Shown here: piece after piece, positions 8,122 to 15,208 of the stretch
How the letters are laid out: every line of letters begins with the position of its first letter
Position numbering within the stretch: position 1 is the stretch's first letter
Origin: a virus
Direction: 5' to 3' (one strand)
Virus record (IMG/VR): IMGVR_UViG_3300028197_000003
Coordinates: 62,001-126,000 of that record
DNA length: 64,000 nt
The notes under the pieces: model-generated
What the model was told of the DNA's origin: nothing
What the model saw: the letters and a program-made list of their open reading frames with translations, nothing else
Database searches by the model: none
Made by a program: the position numbers and the translations under genes

Positions 8122-9158
8122 AAGTTGCTATCATCACAGACCAGCACTTTGGATTCAAGAAAGGATCCAGACTGTATCATGAATACTTTCTAAAATTCTA
8201 TGAAGAAACTTTCTTTCCTATGTTGGAAAGAGAAGGTATCAAAACTGTACTTGACCTTGGAGATACTTTTGACAACCGTAAAGGTGTTGATTTATATTCT
8301 CTGGACTGGGCGAAAAGAAATTATTTCGACCGTCTTCGATCTATGGGGATATCTGTGGTTTCTGTTGTGGGCAATCACACCGCCTTCTATAAAAACACTA
8401 ATGACATCAATACTATCGATCTACTCTTACGAGAGTACGATAACGTTCGTATTATTGGTGACTGCGAAGAAGTAGATATTGGTGGTCTTCCTGTTCTATT
8501 CATTCCTTGGATCAATCAGGAAAACAAAGAGCACACATATAAAACAATCAAAGAGTCCAAAGCAAAAGTTGCTATGGGTCATTTGGAACTCAATGGTTTT
8601 GTTGCTACTCATGGTCATGTCATGGAGCATGGTAATGACATTGAGGTTTACAAGAAATTTGACCGTGTTCTTTCAGGACACTTCCATACTAGGTCTAGTA
8701 ATGGACAAATCTATTACATCGGTAATCCATACGAGATGTTCTGGAGTGATGTAAATGATAAGCGTGGGTGTGTGATCTTCGATACCGAAGACTTCACCAT
8801 GAAGAACGTAGATAATCCAAACACTTTATACAAAGTGATCAAGTATTCTGACACTCCCCGTCAGTTGTTCAAGTTCAGTGAGTATTCGGGAAAGATTGTC
8901 AAGGTAGTTGTATTCAAGAAGAGTAGTGATAAAGAATACAATCGTTTTATGGCGGCACTTGCAAAGGTAAACCCAGTTGAGATCAAGGTTATTGAAAAGT
9001 CAGAGTACATCTTTATGGATGCTGACTTTGCTGAACAGACAGAAGATACTATGACTCTGTTGAATAAGTACGTAGATGAATTAGAGACAAATCTAAATAA
9101 ATCTAAGATCAAAGATATACTTACTGAAGCATACCAACTAGCGTGCGAGGGTATCTAA
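8118..9158 (+). CDS. 47: Recombination endonuclease subunit gp47 (Mre11-like)
   Basis: The 346-residue protein has the calcineurin-type nuclease motifs in order: TDQHFG (about 7-12), LGDTFDNR (about 47-54), VGNHTAF (about 82-88), GHLELNG (about 156), HGHVMEHG and SGHFHTR (about 191). With gp46 it forms the Mre11-Rad50-like complex that resects double-strand ends for recombination-dependent replication. All metal ligands of the family appear present. It is followed with no gap by a GTG-started small gene and then gp46. Confidence 0.97.
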   Translation: MKVAIITDQHFGFKKGSRLYHEYFLKFYEETFFPMLEREGIKTVLDLGDTFDNRKGVDLYSLDWAKRNYFDRLRSMGISVVSVVGNHTAFYKNTNDINTIDLLLREYDNVRIIGDCEEVDIGGLPVLFIPWINQENKEHTYKTIKESKAKVAMGHLELNGFVATHGHVMEHGNDIEVYKKFDRVLSGHFHTRSSNGQIYYIGNPYEMFWSDVNDKRGCVIFDTEDFTMKNVDNPNTLYKVIKYSDTPRQLFKFSEYSGKIVKVVVFKKSSDKEYNRFMAALAKVNPVEIKVIEKSEYIFMDADFAEQTEDTMTLLNKYVDELETNLNKSKIKDILTEAYQLACEGI

Positions 9159-9416
9159 GTGCACATAATCACCCCGATAGAAACTAAGAACGAAGGCGCA
9201 TTTGCCGTTGTTGATGAAACGGGTGAGAAAGTTGTATTCTTTTTTGTAGAACGTGACGATGCAGAAAGATATGTTATGATGTTAGAATGTAATGGACTCG
9301 ATTCTGAAATGGAAGTTGTAGACATTGCTGACAAAGCTGCTATTGCAGCATGTGAACGAACGGGTACTAAGTACGCGATCATCAATAAGAATGACCTTGT
9401 AATCCCTGTTGAATGA
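9159..9416 (+). CDS. DUF3110-like small protein between gp47 and gp46
   Basis: The start is GTG at 9159, directly abutting the gp47 stop; no ATG is available near it. The 85-residue product carries VVFFFVERDDAERYVMMLE and then an acidic VVDIADKAAIAACERTGTKY. This resembles the cyanobacterial/plastid DUF3110 family, in which a ..DDA.RY..LLE.. helix follows a strand. A gene of this type between gp47 and gp46 is a cyanophage habit. Function unknown; capture of a host gene is possible. Confidence 0.6.
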   Translation: MHIITPIETKNEGAFAVVDETGEKVVFFFVERDDAERYVMMLECNGLDSEMEVVDIADKAAIAACERTGTKYAIINKNDLVIPVE

Positions 9417-11122
9417 TTCTCTTCAAAGAAATTCGTTATAAAAACTTTTTATCATCTGGGAATCATTTTACTAAAATCAATCTAGACACAAGCAAGGATA
9501 CCTTGATTGTTGGTCAGAATGGTGCAGGTAAAAGTACAATTCTTGATGCACTGACCTTCTCACTGTTTAGTAAACCTTTTCGTAAGGTGAACAAACCGCA
9601 ACTGGTCAACAGTGTCAATGAACGTGACTGCCTAGTAGAAATCTTGTTTGTCATTGGCACGACTGAGTACAAGGTGGTTCGTGGAATCAAACCTAATATT
9701 TTTGAGATCTATAAAGACGGATCTAAATTCAATGAAGATTGTGATGCTAAAGAGCAGCAGCAATTCCTTGAAAAGCAAATCCTCAAACTGAACTACAAAT
9801 CGTTTACTCAGATCGTCATCCTGGGTAGTGCTAGTTTTGTACCGTTCATGCAACTCTCAGCAGCACACCGCAGAGAGGTCATAGAAGACCTCCTAGACAT
9901 CTCTGTGTTCTCATCCATGTCTGAGATCATCAAAGGGCGTCTGAAGGACTCCAAGGATGGTCTGAAGGTGCTAGAGTTGAAGAAGGAATCTGTAGCAGAC
10001 AAAATTCTGATGCAGAAACGGTTCATCAAAACTCTGGAGGAGTCTTCTCAAAATGATATCACTTCCAAACAGGAGGAGATCCAGTTACTGGATCAAGAGT
10101 CAGGGGACTACCAAATCAAGATTGCGGATCTCCTGGAAGAAAGCGAAGACCTTCAAACAGCAATCCAAGGATTTACTTCTTCAGGCGATACTGTAAAGAA
10201 ACTGAATCAATTCAAAGCAAAACTTCAAACAAAAGAACTTAGTTCATCAAAAGAGATCAAGTTCTTTGAAGAAAATACGGTATGCCCTACATGTACACAA
10301 ACCATTGATGATGCATTTAGGGTAAATAAGATTGAACATCTCCAGCAACTTCTAATAAAGCACGTTGATAGTCTTACTCAAATTGAGAACGCAATCACTG
10401 CTGAGGAGGAGAAAGAACAACAGTTTCTTACTCTGCAAAAGGAGATCACTACCATCACGCATGAAATTTCTCAGTACAATCTTAGAATCTCTAATTCAAG
10501 AAAACGAAAGTCAACTCTGGAATCAGAAATTCAAAACCTTACCGATAGCATTGAGAACCGATCTACTGAAGACGACAAACTATCAGAATACAAGGAGAAA
10601 TTGCGAGCGGTACTGCAGAAATTAGAAGAAACTAATAATACGTTTGACTATTTGACTCAAGGTAATTTACTACTAAAAGACGATGGCGTAAAGAGTTCGA
10701 TTATTAGGAAGTATCTTCCGATGATCAACAAACTCGTCAACGATTACTTGCAGCGGATGGATTTCTATATCAACTTCACGCTGGACGAGGAGTTCAACGA
10801 GAAGATCCAGACCCCTGTGCATGAGAAGTTCTCGTATGCATCCTTTAGTGAAGGAGAAAAGATGAGGATTGACCTTGCTCTCTTGTTCACGTGGAGGGAG
10901 ATTGCTCGTATGAAGAATAGCGTCGTCACCAATCTTCTTATTATGGACGAGGTGTTTGATTCATCTCTTGATGGGTTTGGAACTGAAGAGTTTTTGAAAA
11001 TTGTTCGCTTTGTGATAAAAGATGCTAATGTGTTTATCATTTCCCATAAGAACGAACTGTTTGACAAGTTCGACCATAGTCTTGAATTCAAGAAAATTGG
11101 TGGGTTTTCACAACTAGCTTGA
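9413..11122 (+). CDS. 46: Recombination endonuclease subunit gp46 (Rad50-like ATPase)
   Basis: The 569-residue SMC/Rad50-type protein has Walker A VGQNGAGKST (about 33-42), a long coiled coil (about 170-420) interrupted by the zinc-hook sequence CPTC (about 291-294), the ABC signature SFSEGEKMRIDLALLF (about 478) and Walker B LLIMDEVFDS (about 511). It bridges and processes DNA ends with gp47. The start is an ATGA overlap with the previous gene. The hook Cys pair is intact. Confidence 0.97.
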   Translation: MILFKEIRYKNFLSSGNHFTKINLDTSKDTLIVGQNGAGKSTILDALTFSLFSKPFRKVNKPQLVNSVNERDCLVEILFVIGTTEYKVVRGIKPNIFEIYKDGSKFNEDCDAKEQQQFLEKQILKLNYKSFTQIVILGSASFVPFMQLSAAHRREVIEDLLDISVFSSMSEIIKGRLKDSKDGLKVLELKKESVADKILMQKRFIKTLEESSQNDITSKQEEIQLLDQESGDYQIKIADLLEESEDLQTAIQGFTSSGDTVKKLNQFKAKLQTKELSSSKEIKFFEENTVCPTCTQTIDDAFRVNKIEHLQQLLIKHVDSLTQIENAITAEEEKEQQFLTLQKEITTITHEISQYNLRISNSRKRKSTLESEIQNLTDSIENRSTEDDKLSEYKEKLRAVLQKLEETNNTFDYLTQGNLLLKDDGVKSSIIRKYLPMINKLVNDYLQRMDFYINFTLDEEFNEKIQTPVHEKFSYASFSEGEKMRIDLALLFTWREIARMKNSVVTNLLIMDEVFDSSLDGFGTEEFLKIVRFVIKDANVFIISHKNELFDKFDHSLEFKKIGGFSQLA

Positions 11123-11145
11123 CAACTCACCAGAAAAGATGTACT

Positions 11146-11152
11146 CTAAATA
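11146..11152 (+). promoter_or_regulatory. Late-type promoter box CTAAATA
   Basis: CTAAATA sits in the gap after gp46, three bases before a perfect hairpin. TTGACA at 11120 with a weak TACTCT 17 bases on could also serve host polymerase. It drives the exported beta-barrel-like gene at 11244. Confidence 0.6.
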
Positions 11153-11155
11153 AGT

Positions 11156-11228
11156 ATTCGTGCTTAGTCACGAATCTTTACACTACGTGGTCCTGTCGAA
11201 CCACTTCCATCTACGGGATATTTCCGTA
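11156..11228 (+). promoter_or_regulatory. Structured 5' leader with three hairpins
   Basis: Three consecutive stem-loops fill the leader: ATTCGTG/CACGAAT (11156-11162 with 11169-11175), GTGGT/ACCAC (11187-11191 with 11200-11204) and TACGGGA/TTTCCGTA region (11212-11218 with 11222-11228, including one G-T pair). The first begins where a late transcript should begin. A reading frame from TTG 11160 runs through the leader, but the downstream ATG with a signal peptide is clearly the protein start. This looks like a stability or translation-control element. Confidence 0.6.
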
Positions 11229-11243
11229 AGTAACCTAACAACC

Positions 11244-11615
11244 ATGATCAAGCCTTTTCTCGCAGCCTCTGCTGCTCTGTTCGCTTCAGCCGGTGCAGTA
11301 TTTGCTGGACCCTATGTCAACGTAGAATCCAATGCCTCCTGGACGGGTGCGGATTACAATTCGGCCACCACAGATTTTCACGTGGGGTACGAAGGACTTC
11401 TGGGTGACTCTGCTTCATACTACGTTCAAGGCGGCGCTAGTGTAGTCTCCCCTGACGGCAGCGAAAGCGACACCGTTCCTTCTGGTAAGGCAGGCGTCAA
11501 TTTCGCTGCTACTGAAGCAGTAGGTGTCTATGGTGAAGTCTCCTTCTTGGGAAGTGGAGACAGTGCTATCGACCGTGGATACGGTGGTAAACTCGGAGTC
11601 AAGTACAATTTCTGA
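11244..11615 (+). CDS. Exported outer-membrane beta-barrel-like protein
   Basis: From ATG 11244 the product has 123 residues with a classical signal peptide, MIKPFLAASAALFASAGAVFA, cleaved before GPYVNV (the first 20 residues of this are hydrophobic or small). The mature part is Gly/Ser-rich with alternating polar/hydrophobic strands and ends in KLGVKYNF, a terminal aromatic typical of outer-membrane barrel strands recognised by BamA. It resembles short cyanobacterial outer-membrane family proteins. Role unknown; changes to the host envelope or superinfection exclusion are possible. It stands alone between a late promoter and a terminator. Confidence 0.75.
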   Translation: MIKPFLAASAALFASAGAVFAGPYVNVESNASWTGADYNSATTDFHVGYEGLLGDSASYYVQGGASVVSPDGSESDTVPSGKAGVNFAATEAVGVYGEVSFLGSGDSAIDRGYGGKLGVKYNF

Positions 11616-11647
11616 TCAGAAGTAAAGTACAACTTCTAATTTTACAG

Positions 11648-11672
11648 GGGGGTCTTCGGACCCCCTTTTTTT
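11648..11672 (+). terminator. Factor-independent terminator
   Basis: GGGGGTC (11648-11654), loop TTCG, GACCCCC (11659-11665), then seven or more T. It ends the beta-barrel-like gene unit and is followed at once by a late promoter box. Confidence 0.92.
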
Positions 11673-11679
11673 CTAAATA
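11673..11679 (+). promoter_or_regulatory. Late-type promoter box CTAAATA
   Basis: CTAAATA follows the terminator T run directly, 24 bases before the membrane-protein gene at 11703. Confidence 0.55.
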
Positions 11680-11702
11680 GCCTCGAATATTATTAGTCTG
11701 GC

Positions 11703-12353
11703 ATGGTTATCCCTCAAACAGGGAGTCAACTATCAACCCAACAGGCACCTGAGAAGCGAAGTTCATCTTTGAAATGGTTTGCCTTAGGGCTTGGTGGATT
11801 ACTTGGCATTTCTCATCTCGCCATGATTGGTATGCTTGTAGGTAACAAGCAGATGGTTTACCCCAACCTCAATCTTCCCGTAAGCGACTATACTTCTTAT
11901 GAAGCGGAGGTAGGACCCCAAGGTTATCGGGTCAAGTACAACTCCAATGATCCAAAAACTCTCAGTAGAGTTCAGGAATTAGAACTGGATAAGTCTGCTG
12001 AACGACCTGGAGGTCTTTTTGGTGGTGGAAGTCCCCGAAGAAGTTCTGAGAAACGTACTCAGAAAAGTGTAGAAGAATATACAATGCAGGGTACTCTCAA
12101 CATGCAGAATGAGGGTGGTCTCCCAAAGATCATTGCAGCATCAGACCTGAACGTCGCGTGTATCGAGGCGGTCGGTGGTGGCAAGAGCCAAGGAAAACTC
12201 CTAGGTGCTAGTCTTGGTGCTGCGGCTGCTCCCGCTTTCATGGGGATTCCTATTGTTGGACCTCTTTTAGGTGGTATTGTTACTATGTTCTCCTCTGATA
12301 AAGCAGCCGAAATTGGTGGCAACATGGCAGAAAACTTCTCGGATGACTGCTAA
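11703..12353 (+). CDS. Membrane-anchored unknown protein (216 aa)
   Basis: The product has a polar N-terminus, a transmembrane helix near residues 24-46 (WFALGLGGLLGISHLAMIGM), a polar middle with charged linker, and a Gly/Ala-rich hydrophobic region near 165-195 (GASLGAAAAPAFMGIPIVGP). The latter resembles glycine-zipper segments. One Cys near 152 and one near the C-terminus could form a disulfide. The late promoter suggests a late or virion-associated role. No family recognised. Confidence 0.7.
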   Translation: MVIPQTGSQLSTQQAPEKRSSSLKWFALGLGGLLGISHLAMIGMLVGNKQMVYPNLNLPVSDYTSYEAEVGPQGYRVKYNSNDPKTLSRVQELELDKSAERPGGLFGGGSPRRSSEKRTQKSVEEYTMQGTLNMQNEGGLPKIIAASDLNVACIEAVGGGKSQGKLLGASLGAAAAPAFMGIPIVGPLLGGIVTMFSSDKAAEIGGNMAENFSDDC

Positions 12354-13209
12354 TCTTCATATCAATGCAGGGGCAGCGTACTCAGGTACAAAACCCCTGT
12401 GTTATAGCATTGAAAAAACTGGGTATGCACCTATGGGGGAGGATCGGAAAACAGAACCGAACCTCCTTTATTATTTGTCCCTTCAAGAGTCAGAGGCACA
12501 GTGGTACTGGGAGTCTCAGCATAGTCATAGGACCCAATCCTACATCAAAAAGAATTACACACTCTCTGACTACATTGAGTATGTGAAGAATAGAAATGGG
12601 TTGTTGGATTTTTCTAATAGCAATCAAGCATTACCTGATTATTTCCTGAAAATTATTGCCCCAATACTTCAAAAAGAATTCAATGTTACTGTCACGCTAA
12701 TCTGGAGAGACCCTGTTAGGAGATCTTATTCTCAACTCTCAGACATCTATCAAAAGAAAACTGGCAAGAAACAAACTCCTCAGTGGAAAATTCACAAGAC
12801 ATCTAATCTCAAAAAAGATCTAGCGGAAAGGCGTAAGTGGAGAGAAATTTCTGATAAATTTCCTACTAGCATTTCTTTTTGGAAACACTGTGTCGAGAAT
12901 AGAGACTGGCATATCTGTGACTATGCAGAAATCTATAAACGCTGGCAGTGCTTTGACAATATTCAACACCTGATCATGGAAGACTTGTGGTCATGTGATT
13001 CTGAACTCCTTCTGTTGGAAGAACTTCTTGACCGCCCTGTCGGTGTTCTATATGATAATGCTTACTGTTCTGCTGGGATTGCTGAAGGTCATCAGCAAAC
13101 TGATATGGAAGTTTTGAGTGAAGAAGATATTGCCTGGGGTCAAGATCAAATGTCATGGGTATATAATAATTTCAAAGATAGTTTTGGTTATATACCTTCT
13201 TCGTGGTAG
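12343..13209 (+). CDS. Sulfotransferase-like protein
   Basis: The start is ATG 12343, overlapping the previous gene by 11 bases; upstream in-frame codons lie wholly inside that gene. The 288-residue product begins with a strand and a loop INAGAAYSGTKPLCYSIEKTG, resembling the sulfate-donor (5'-PSB) loop of PAPS sulfotransferases. A second motif, LIWRDPVRRSYSQLSDIY, near residue 105 fits their 3'-phosphate-binding motif. The likely reaction is transfer of sulfate from PAPS to a sugar or protein. The usual GTT is GTK here, so activity is uncertain. Target unknown; virion or host-envelope glycans are an inference. Confidence 0.65.
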   Translation: MTANLHINAGAAYSGTKPLCYSIEKTGYAPMGEDRKTEPNLLYYLSLQESEAQWYWESQHSHRTQSYIKKNYTLSDYIEYVKNRNGLLDFSNSNQALPDYFLKIIAPILQKEFNVTVTLIWRDPVRRSYSQLSDIYQKKTGKKQTPQWKIHKTSNLKKDLAERRKWREISDKFPTSISFWKHCVENRDWHICDYAEIYKRWQCFDNIQHLIMEDLWSCDSELLLLEELLDRPVGVLYDNAYCSAGIAEGHQQTDMEVLSEEDIAWGQDQMSWVYNNFKDSFGYIPSSW

Positions 13210-13218
13210 TCTGTAATT

Positions 13219-13413
13219 ATGAAATTCCTAACGAATCCAGGTACGCTAACTTCCCTTCTAATGTTGGGAACGCTAGCACTGATAGGGGCACTGCATAACC
13301 ATGCCCACTTCACAATGGATAAGGATGCAGATGCTTATGTGAGGCAGTGGTGTAGAGCATCAGCAGAAAACAAAAAGACCTGCATCAGTTATGGCGGAAA
13401 CATGGACTATTGA
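13219..13413 (+). CDS. Small membrane-anchored protein (64 aa)
   Basis: The product has one hydrophobic helix (residues about 8-26, LTSLLMLGTLALIGAL), which may act as an uncleaved signal anchor, then a polar His-rich and Cys-containing tail (Cys near 45 and 55) presumably outside the cytoplasm. It starts nine bases after the sulfotransferase-like gene. No family recognised. Confidence 0.6.
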   Translation: MKFLTNPGTLTSLLMLGTLALIGALHNHAHFTMDKDADAYVRQWCRASAENKKTCISYGGNMDY

Positions 13414-13438
13414 CAAAACTTTATCTTTACTATATACT
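13410..13438 (+). promoter_or_regulatory. Consensus sigma70 promoter of the hli operon
   Basis: TTGACA (13410-13415), a 17-base spacer and TATACT (13433-13438) match the bacterial housekeeping consensus at 11 of 12 positions. The -35 overlaps the stop codon of the preceding gene. The start of the hli gene is 28 bases downstream. This suggests early or host-like transcription of the photosynthesis-related operon. Confidence 0.85.
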
Positions 13439-13465
13439 ATGTGAAGAATCATTACGGAACGTATC

Positions 13466-13684
13466 ATGACTGTTACAACTGAGGATGGTGGACGTACAAA
13501 CATGTATGCCACAGAACCTAGGATGTATATTTCAGAGACTGACGCAGAGCGTTATGGTTCCGAGACATATGCAGAACGTGCCGAAAAACTAAATGGACGT
13601 ACTGCTATGGTTGGATTTGTTGCTGCTGTTGTCTCTTATGCTTTCAGTGGTAGCGTATTCTTTTTTGGTGCGTTCGGATTCTAA
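13466..13684 (+). CDS. hli: High-light-inducible protein (Hli)
   Basis: The 72-residue protein carries the Hlip/ELIP chlorophyll-binding helix signature AEKLNGRTAMVGFVAAVVSY (about 39-58), with E, N and R at the pigment-ligand positions, after a polar N-terminal extension. Hlips bind chlorophyll and carotenoid and protect photosystem II under stress; cyanophages carry them to maintain host photosynthesis. It is the first gene of a five-gene micro-operon and ends in a TAATG overlap with the next gene. Confidence 0.93.
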   Translation: MTVTTEDGGRTNMYATEPRMYISETDAERYGSETYAERAEKLNGRTAMVGFVAAVVSYAFSGSVFFFGAFGF

Positions 13685-13908
13685 TGATTGAACTTCTCAC
13701 TTATTATGTGATTGGCGGTGCTCTTATTATTGGACCACCTGCAATCTTCCTGATCATTGCTATGATGGGAGCTATCCAAAATACGAAAGGTCGTATGGTT
13801 GGATACAAAGACCACAAAACTTACGGTGATAGTTCTATCTACGACCCATCACCAAAATTACCAGTAGATCAAACCAAATTTTACCTCACTTTAGGAGAAC
13901 ATTCGTGA
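13684..13908 (+). CDS. Small membrane protein in the hli operon (74 aa)
   Basis: One long hydrophobic helix (residues about 5-31, TYYVIGGALIIGPPAIFLII) is followed by a polar tail containing KGRMVGYKDHKTYGD. The gene is wedged between two Hli genes with one-base and four-base overlaps, which suggests action in the thylakoid membrane with them. It is not a photosystem subunit I recognise. Confidence 0.7.
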   Translation: MIELLTYYVIGGALIIGPPAIFLIIAMMGAIQNTKGRMVGYKDHKTYGDSSIYDPSPKLPVDQTKFYLTLGEHS

Positions 13909-14009
13909 AAGAAGCAGAACGTATCAACGGTTGGGCAGCAATGCTTGGTGTAATTGCAGCAATGGGTGCTTATGCATCTACAGGACAAATCATTCCAGGT
14001 ATTTGGTAA
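13905..14009 (+). CDS. hli: Mini high-light-inducible protein (34 aa)
   Basis: The start is GTG 13905, in a GTGA overlap with the previous gene. The 34 residues consist almost only of the Hlip helix: AERINGWAAMLGVIAAMGAY then STGQIIPGIW. The E..NG.AAMLG core and the C-terminal tGq.iPG are typical of Hlips. It is among the shortest Hlips possible, lacking any N-terminal extension. The translation stop overlaps the next ATG. Confidence 0.85.
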   Translation: MKEAERINGWAAMLGVIAAMGAYASTGQIIPGIW

Positions 14010-14077
14010 TGGCATTTATAGCAGTAGCACTACTGTTGCTAATTCCAATTGGTGCAGCAGTTAGGAAATCGTCATGA
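14009..14077 (+). CDS. 22-residue hydrophobic micro-protein
   Basis: ATG 14009 shares its A with the Hli stop, and the stop TGA forms an ATGA overlap with the next gene. The product is one short membrane helix, MAFIAVALLLLIPIGAA, with a basic end VRKSS, oriented with its C-terminus in the cytoplasm by the positive-inside rule. The size recalls small photosystem or cytochrome b6f subunits, but I see no match. It could also serve mainly to couple translation. Confidence 0.55.
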   Translation: MAFIAVALLLLIPIGAAVRKSS

Positions 14078-14211
14078 GTATAGAATGGGCACAGACAGTT
14101 ATTTTTCTCGTGGCACCATTTTTCTTTATGTTACTGTTGATTGAAACTGAGGATGACGATGGTCCACCAGACGGTGGACTAATGACACCAGTATTTCAAG
14201 GGACTACTTGA
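14074..14211 (+). CDS. 45-residue membrane protein with acidic tail
   Basis: The frame runs from ATG 14074 to TGA 14209-14211. A helix (residues about 8-24, TVIFLVAPFFFMLLLIE) is followed by an acidic, proline/glycine-rich tail TEDDDGPPDGG. It is the last gene of the hli operon; its 3' end lies inside the terminator stem. No family recognised. Confidence 0.6.
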   Translation: MSIEWAQTVIFLVAPFFFMLLLIETEDDDGPPDGGLMTPVFQGTT

Positions 14212-14226
14212 TTAGTCCCTTTTTTT
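14199..14226 (+). terminator. Terminator of the hli operon
   Basis: AGGGACTA (14199-14206), loop CTTGAT and TAGTCCCT (14213-14220) form a perfect eight-base stem followed by seven T. The stem includes the last codons and stop of the 45-aa gene. Confidence 0.9.
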
Positions 14227-14236
14227 GTGCTATAGT
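14208..14236 (+). promoter_or_regulatory. 45: Promoter before gp45 (TTGATT-17-TATAGT, extended -10)
   Basis: TTGATT (14208-14213), a 17-base spacer and TGCTATAGT ending at 14236 form a sigma70 promoter with extended -10. The -35 lies in the loop of the hli terminator, so the two signals overlap. It begins the main replisome unit. Confidence 0.65.
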
Positions 14237-14255
14237 TTAGCCTGTAAACTTCATT

Positions 14256-14942
14256 ATGAAACTCCGAGATACTATGAGACTGTCAGAAAAGACACTAAAG
14301 ATTCTGCAGAACTTTACGACGATCAATCAGTCTCTCTTCTTCAAAGAAGGTAATAAACTGCGAACAATTTCTGTCATGAAGAACGTTCTGGCAGAAGCGG
14401 AGATCGAGGAGTACATTCCTCGCGACTTTGCAATCTACGACCTACCTCAGTTTTTGAATACACTGTCTCTGTACAGGTCTCCTGAGGTGGATGTTTCTAC
14501 CAACACATCTCATGCCATTATCAAGGATGGTAACAACCGGGCAAAATTCTTCTTCTCTGATCCTAGTGTGATCGTTGCTCCTCCTGAAAAGGAGATGCAA
14601 TTGCCAAGCGAAGATGTTTCTTTTGCACTGACTGAAGCCGACCTGATTCGGATTCTAAAGTCTTCTTCTATCATGCAACTTCCCGATATGTCGGTGGTTG
14701 GTGAAGATGGGAGCGTAAAACTTGTGGTATCTGATAGGAAAAACGATACATCTAACGAGTATTCAATCCAAGTTGGTCAGACCGATCGATCGTTCTCCTT
14801 CAATTTCAAGATTGAGAACATTCGTTTGATCCCTAAAGACTATCAAGTAATTATTTCTGCCAAGAATTTGGCAAAATTCTCCAATAAAGATTACAACCTC
14901 ACTTACTTTATTGCTCTTGAGCCGGACTCTTCCTGCGAATAA
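14256..14942 (+). CDS. 45: Sliding clamp gp45
   Basis: The 228-residue length equals T4 gp45, and the start KTLKILQNFTTINQSLFFKE matches the clamp N-terminal domain; later segments RAKFFFSDPSVIV and the C-terminal NYFIALEP-like strand complete the two-domain clamp fold. The trimer encircles DNA, tethers gp43 polymerase, and in T4 also activates late transcription with gp33/gp55. It heads the replisome operon behind its own promoter. Confidence 0.95.
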   Translation: MKLRDTMRLSEKTLKILQNFTTINQSLFFKEGNKLRTISVMKNVLAEAEIEEYIPRDFAIYDLPQFLNTLSLYRSPEVDVSTNTSHAIIKDGNNRAKFFFSDPSVIVAPPEKEMQLPSEDVSFALTEADLIRILKSSSIMQLPDMSVVGEDGSVKLVVSDRKNDTSNEYSIQVGQTDRSFSFNFKIENIRLIPKDYQVIISAKNLAKFSNKDYNLTYFIALEPDSSCE

Positions 14943-14944
14943 AC

Positions 14945-15208
14945 ATGGTTACTTCACATGGGCATTGGTTAGGTCAACTTTCTCTAGCGTTAGAGAAACT
15001 TGATTGGCCTAATGATGCAGAGATCTTAGTAGAAATTGGTGGCACTCAAGTAAGTGGCATTGAACAACCAGAAGGTTACAATGAGAAGTGGGCATCTCCA
15101 TTTGGTCATCGTAAGTACAACAAAGATGCCTTTATTGTTATCAAACAAAAAGAAACTGTAATTTCTAGTAAACCACCAGCACCGAAAGAACCTGATGAGT
15201 CAAAATGA
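14945..15208 (+). CDS. Small unknown protein after the clamp (87 aa)
   Basis: The product begins MVTSHGHWLGQLSLALEKL, then a strand-rich segment with EILVEIGGTQVSGIEQPEGY and a proline-rich charged tail. It starts two bases after the gp45 stop. The gene that follows starts inside its 3' end. No family recognised; conserved placement beside the clamp suggests a replication accessory. Confidence 0.6.
   Translation: MVTSHGHWLGQLSLALEKLDWPNDAEILVEIGGTQVSGIEQPEGYNEKWASPFGHRKYNKDAFIVIKQKETVISSKPPAPKEPDESK

Noticed and set aside
9090-9100. CTAAATA inside the gp47 coding end
   Set aside because: It encodes conserved Asn-Lys residues and lacks a gene boundary; could be an internal promoter but there is no support.
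11160-11243. TTG-started extension of the beta-barrel-like protein through the leader
   Set aside because: The extension covers three hairpins and places a perfect signal peptide internally; ATG 11244 is the natural start.
14009-14077. Identification of the 22-aa peptide as a known photosystem or cytochrome b6f subunit
   Set aside because: Size fits, but the sequence does not match PetN, PsbI, PsbM, PsbT, PsbX or PsaM as I know them.
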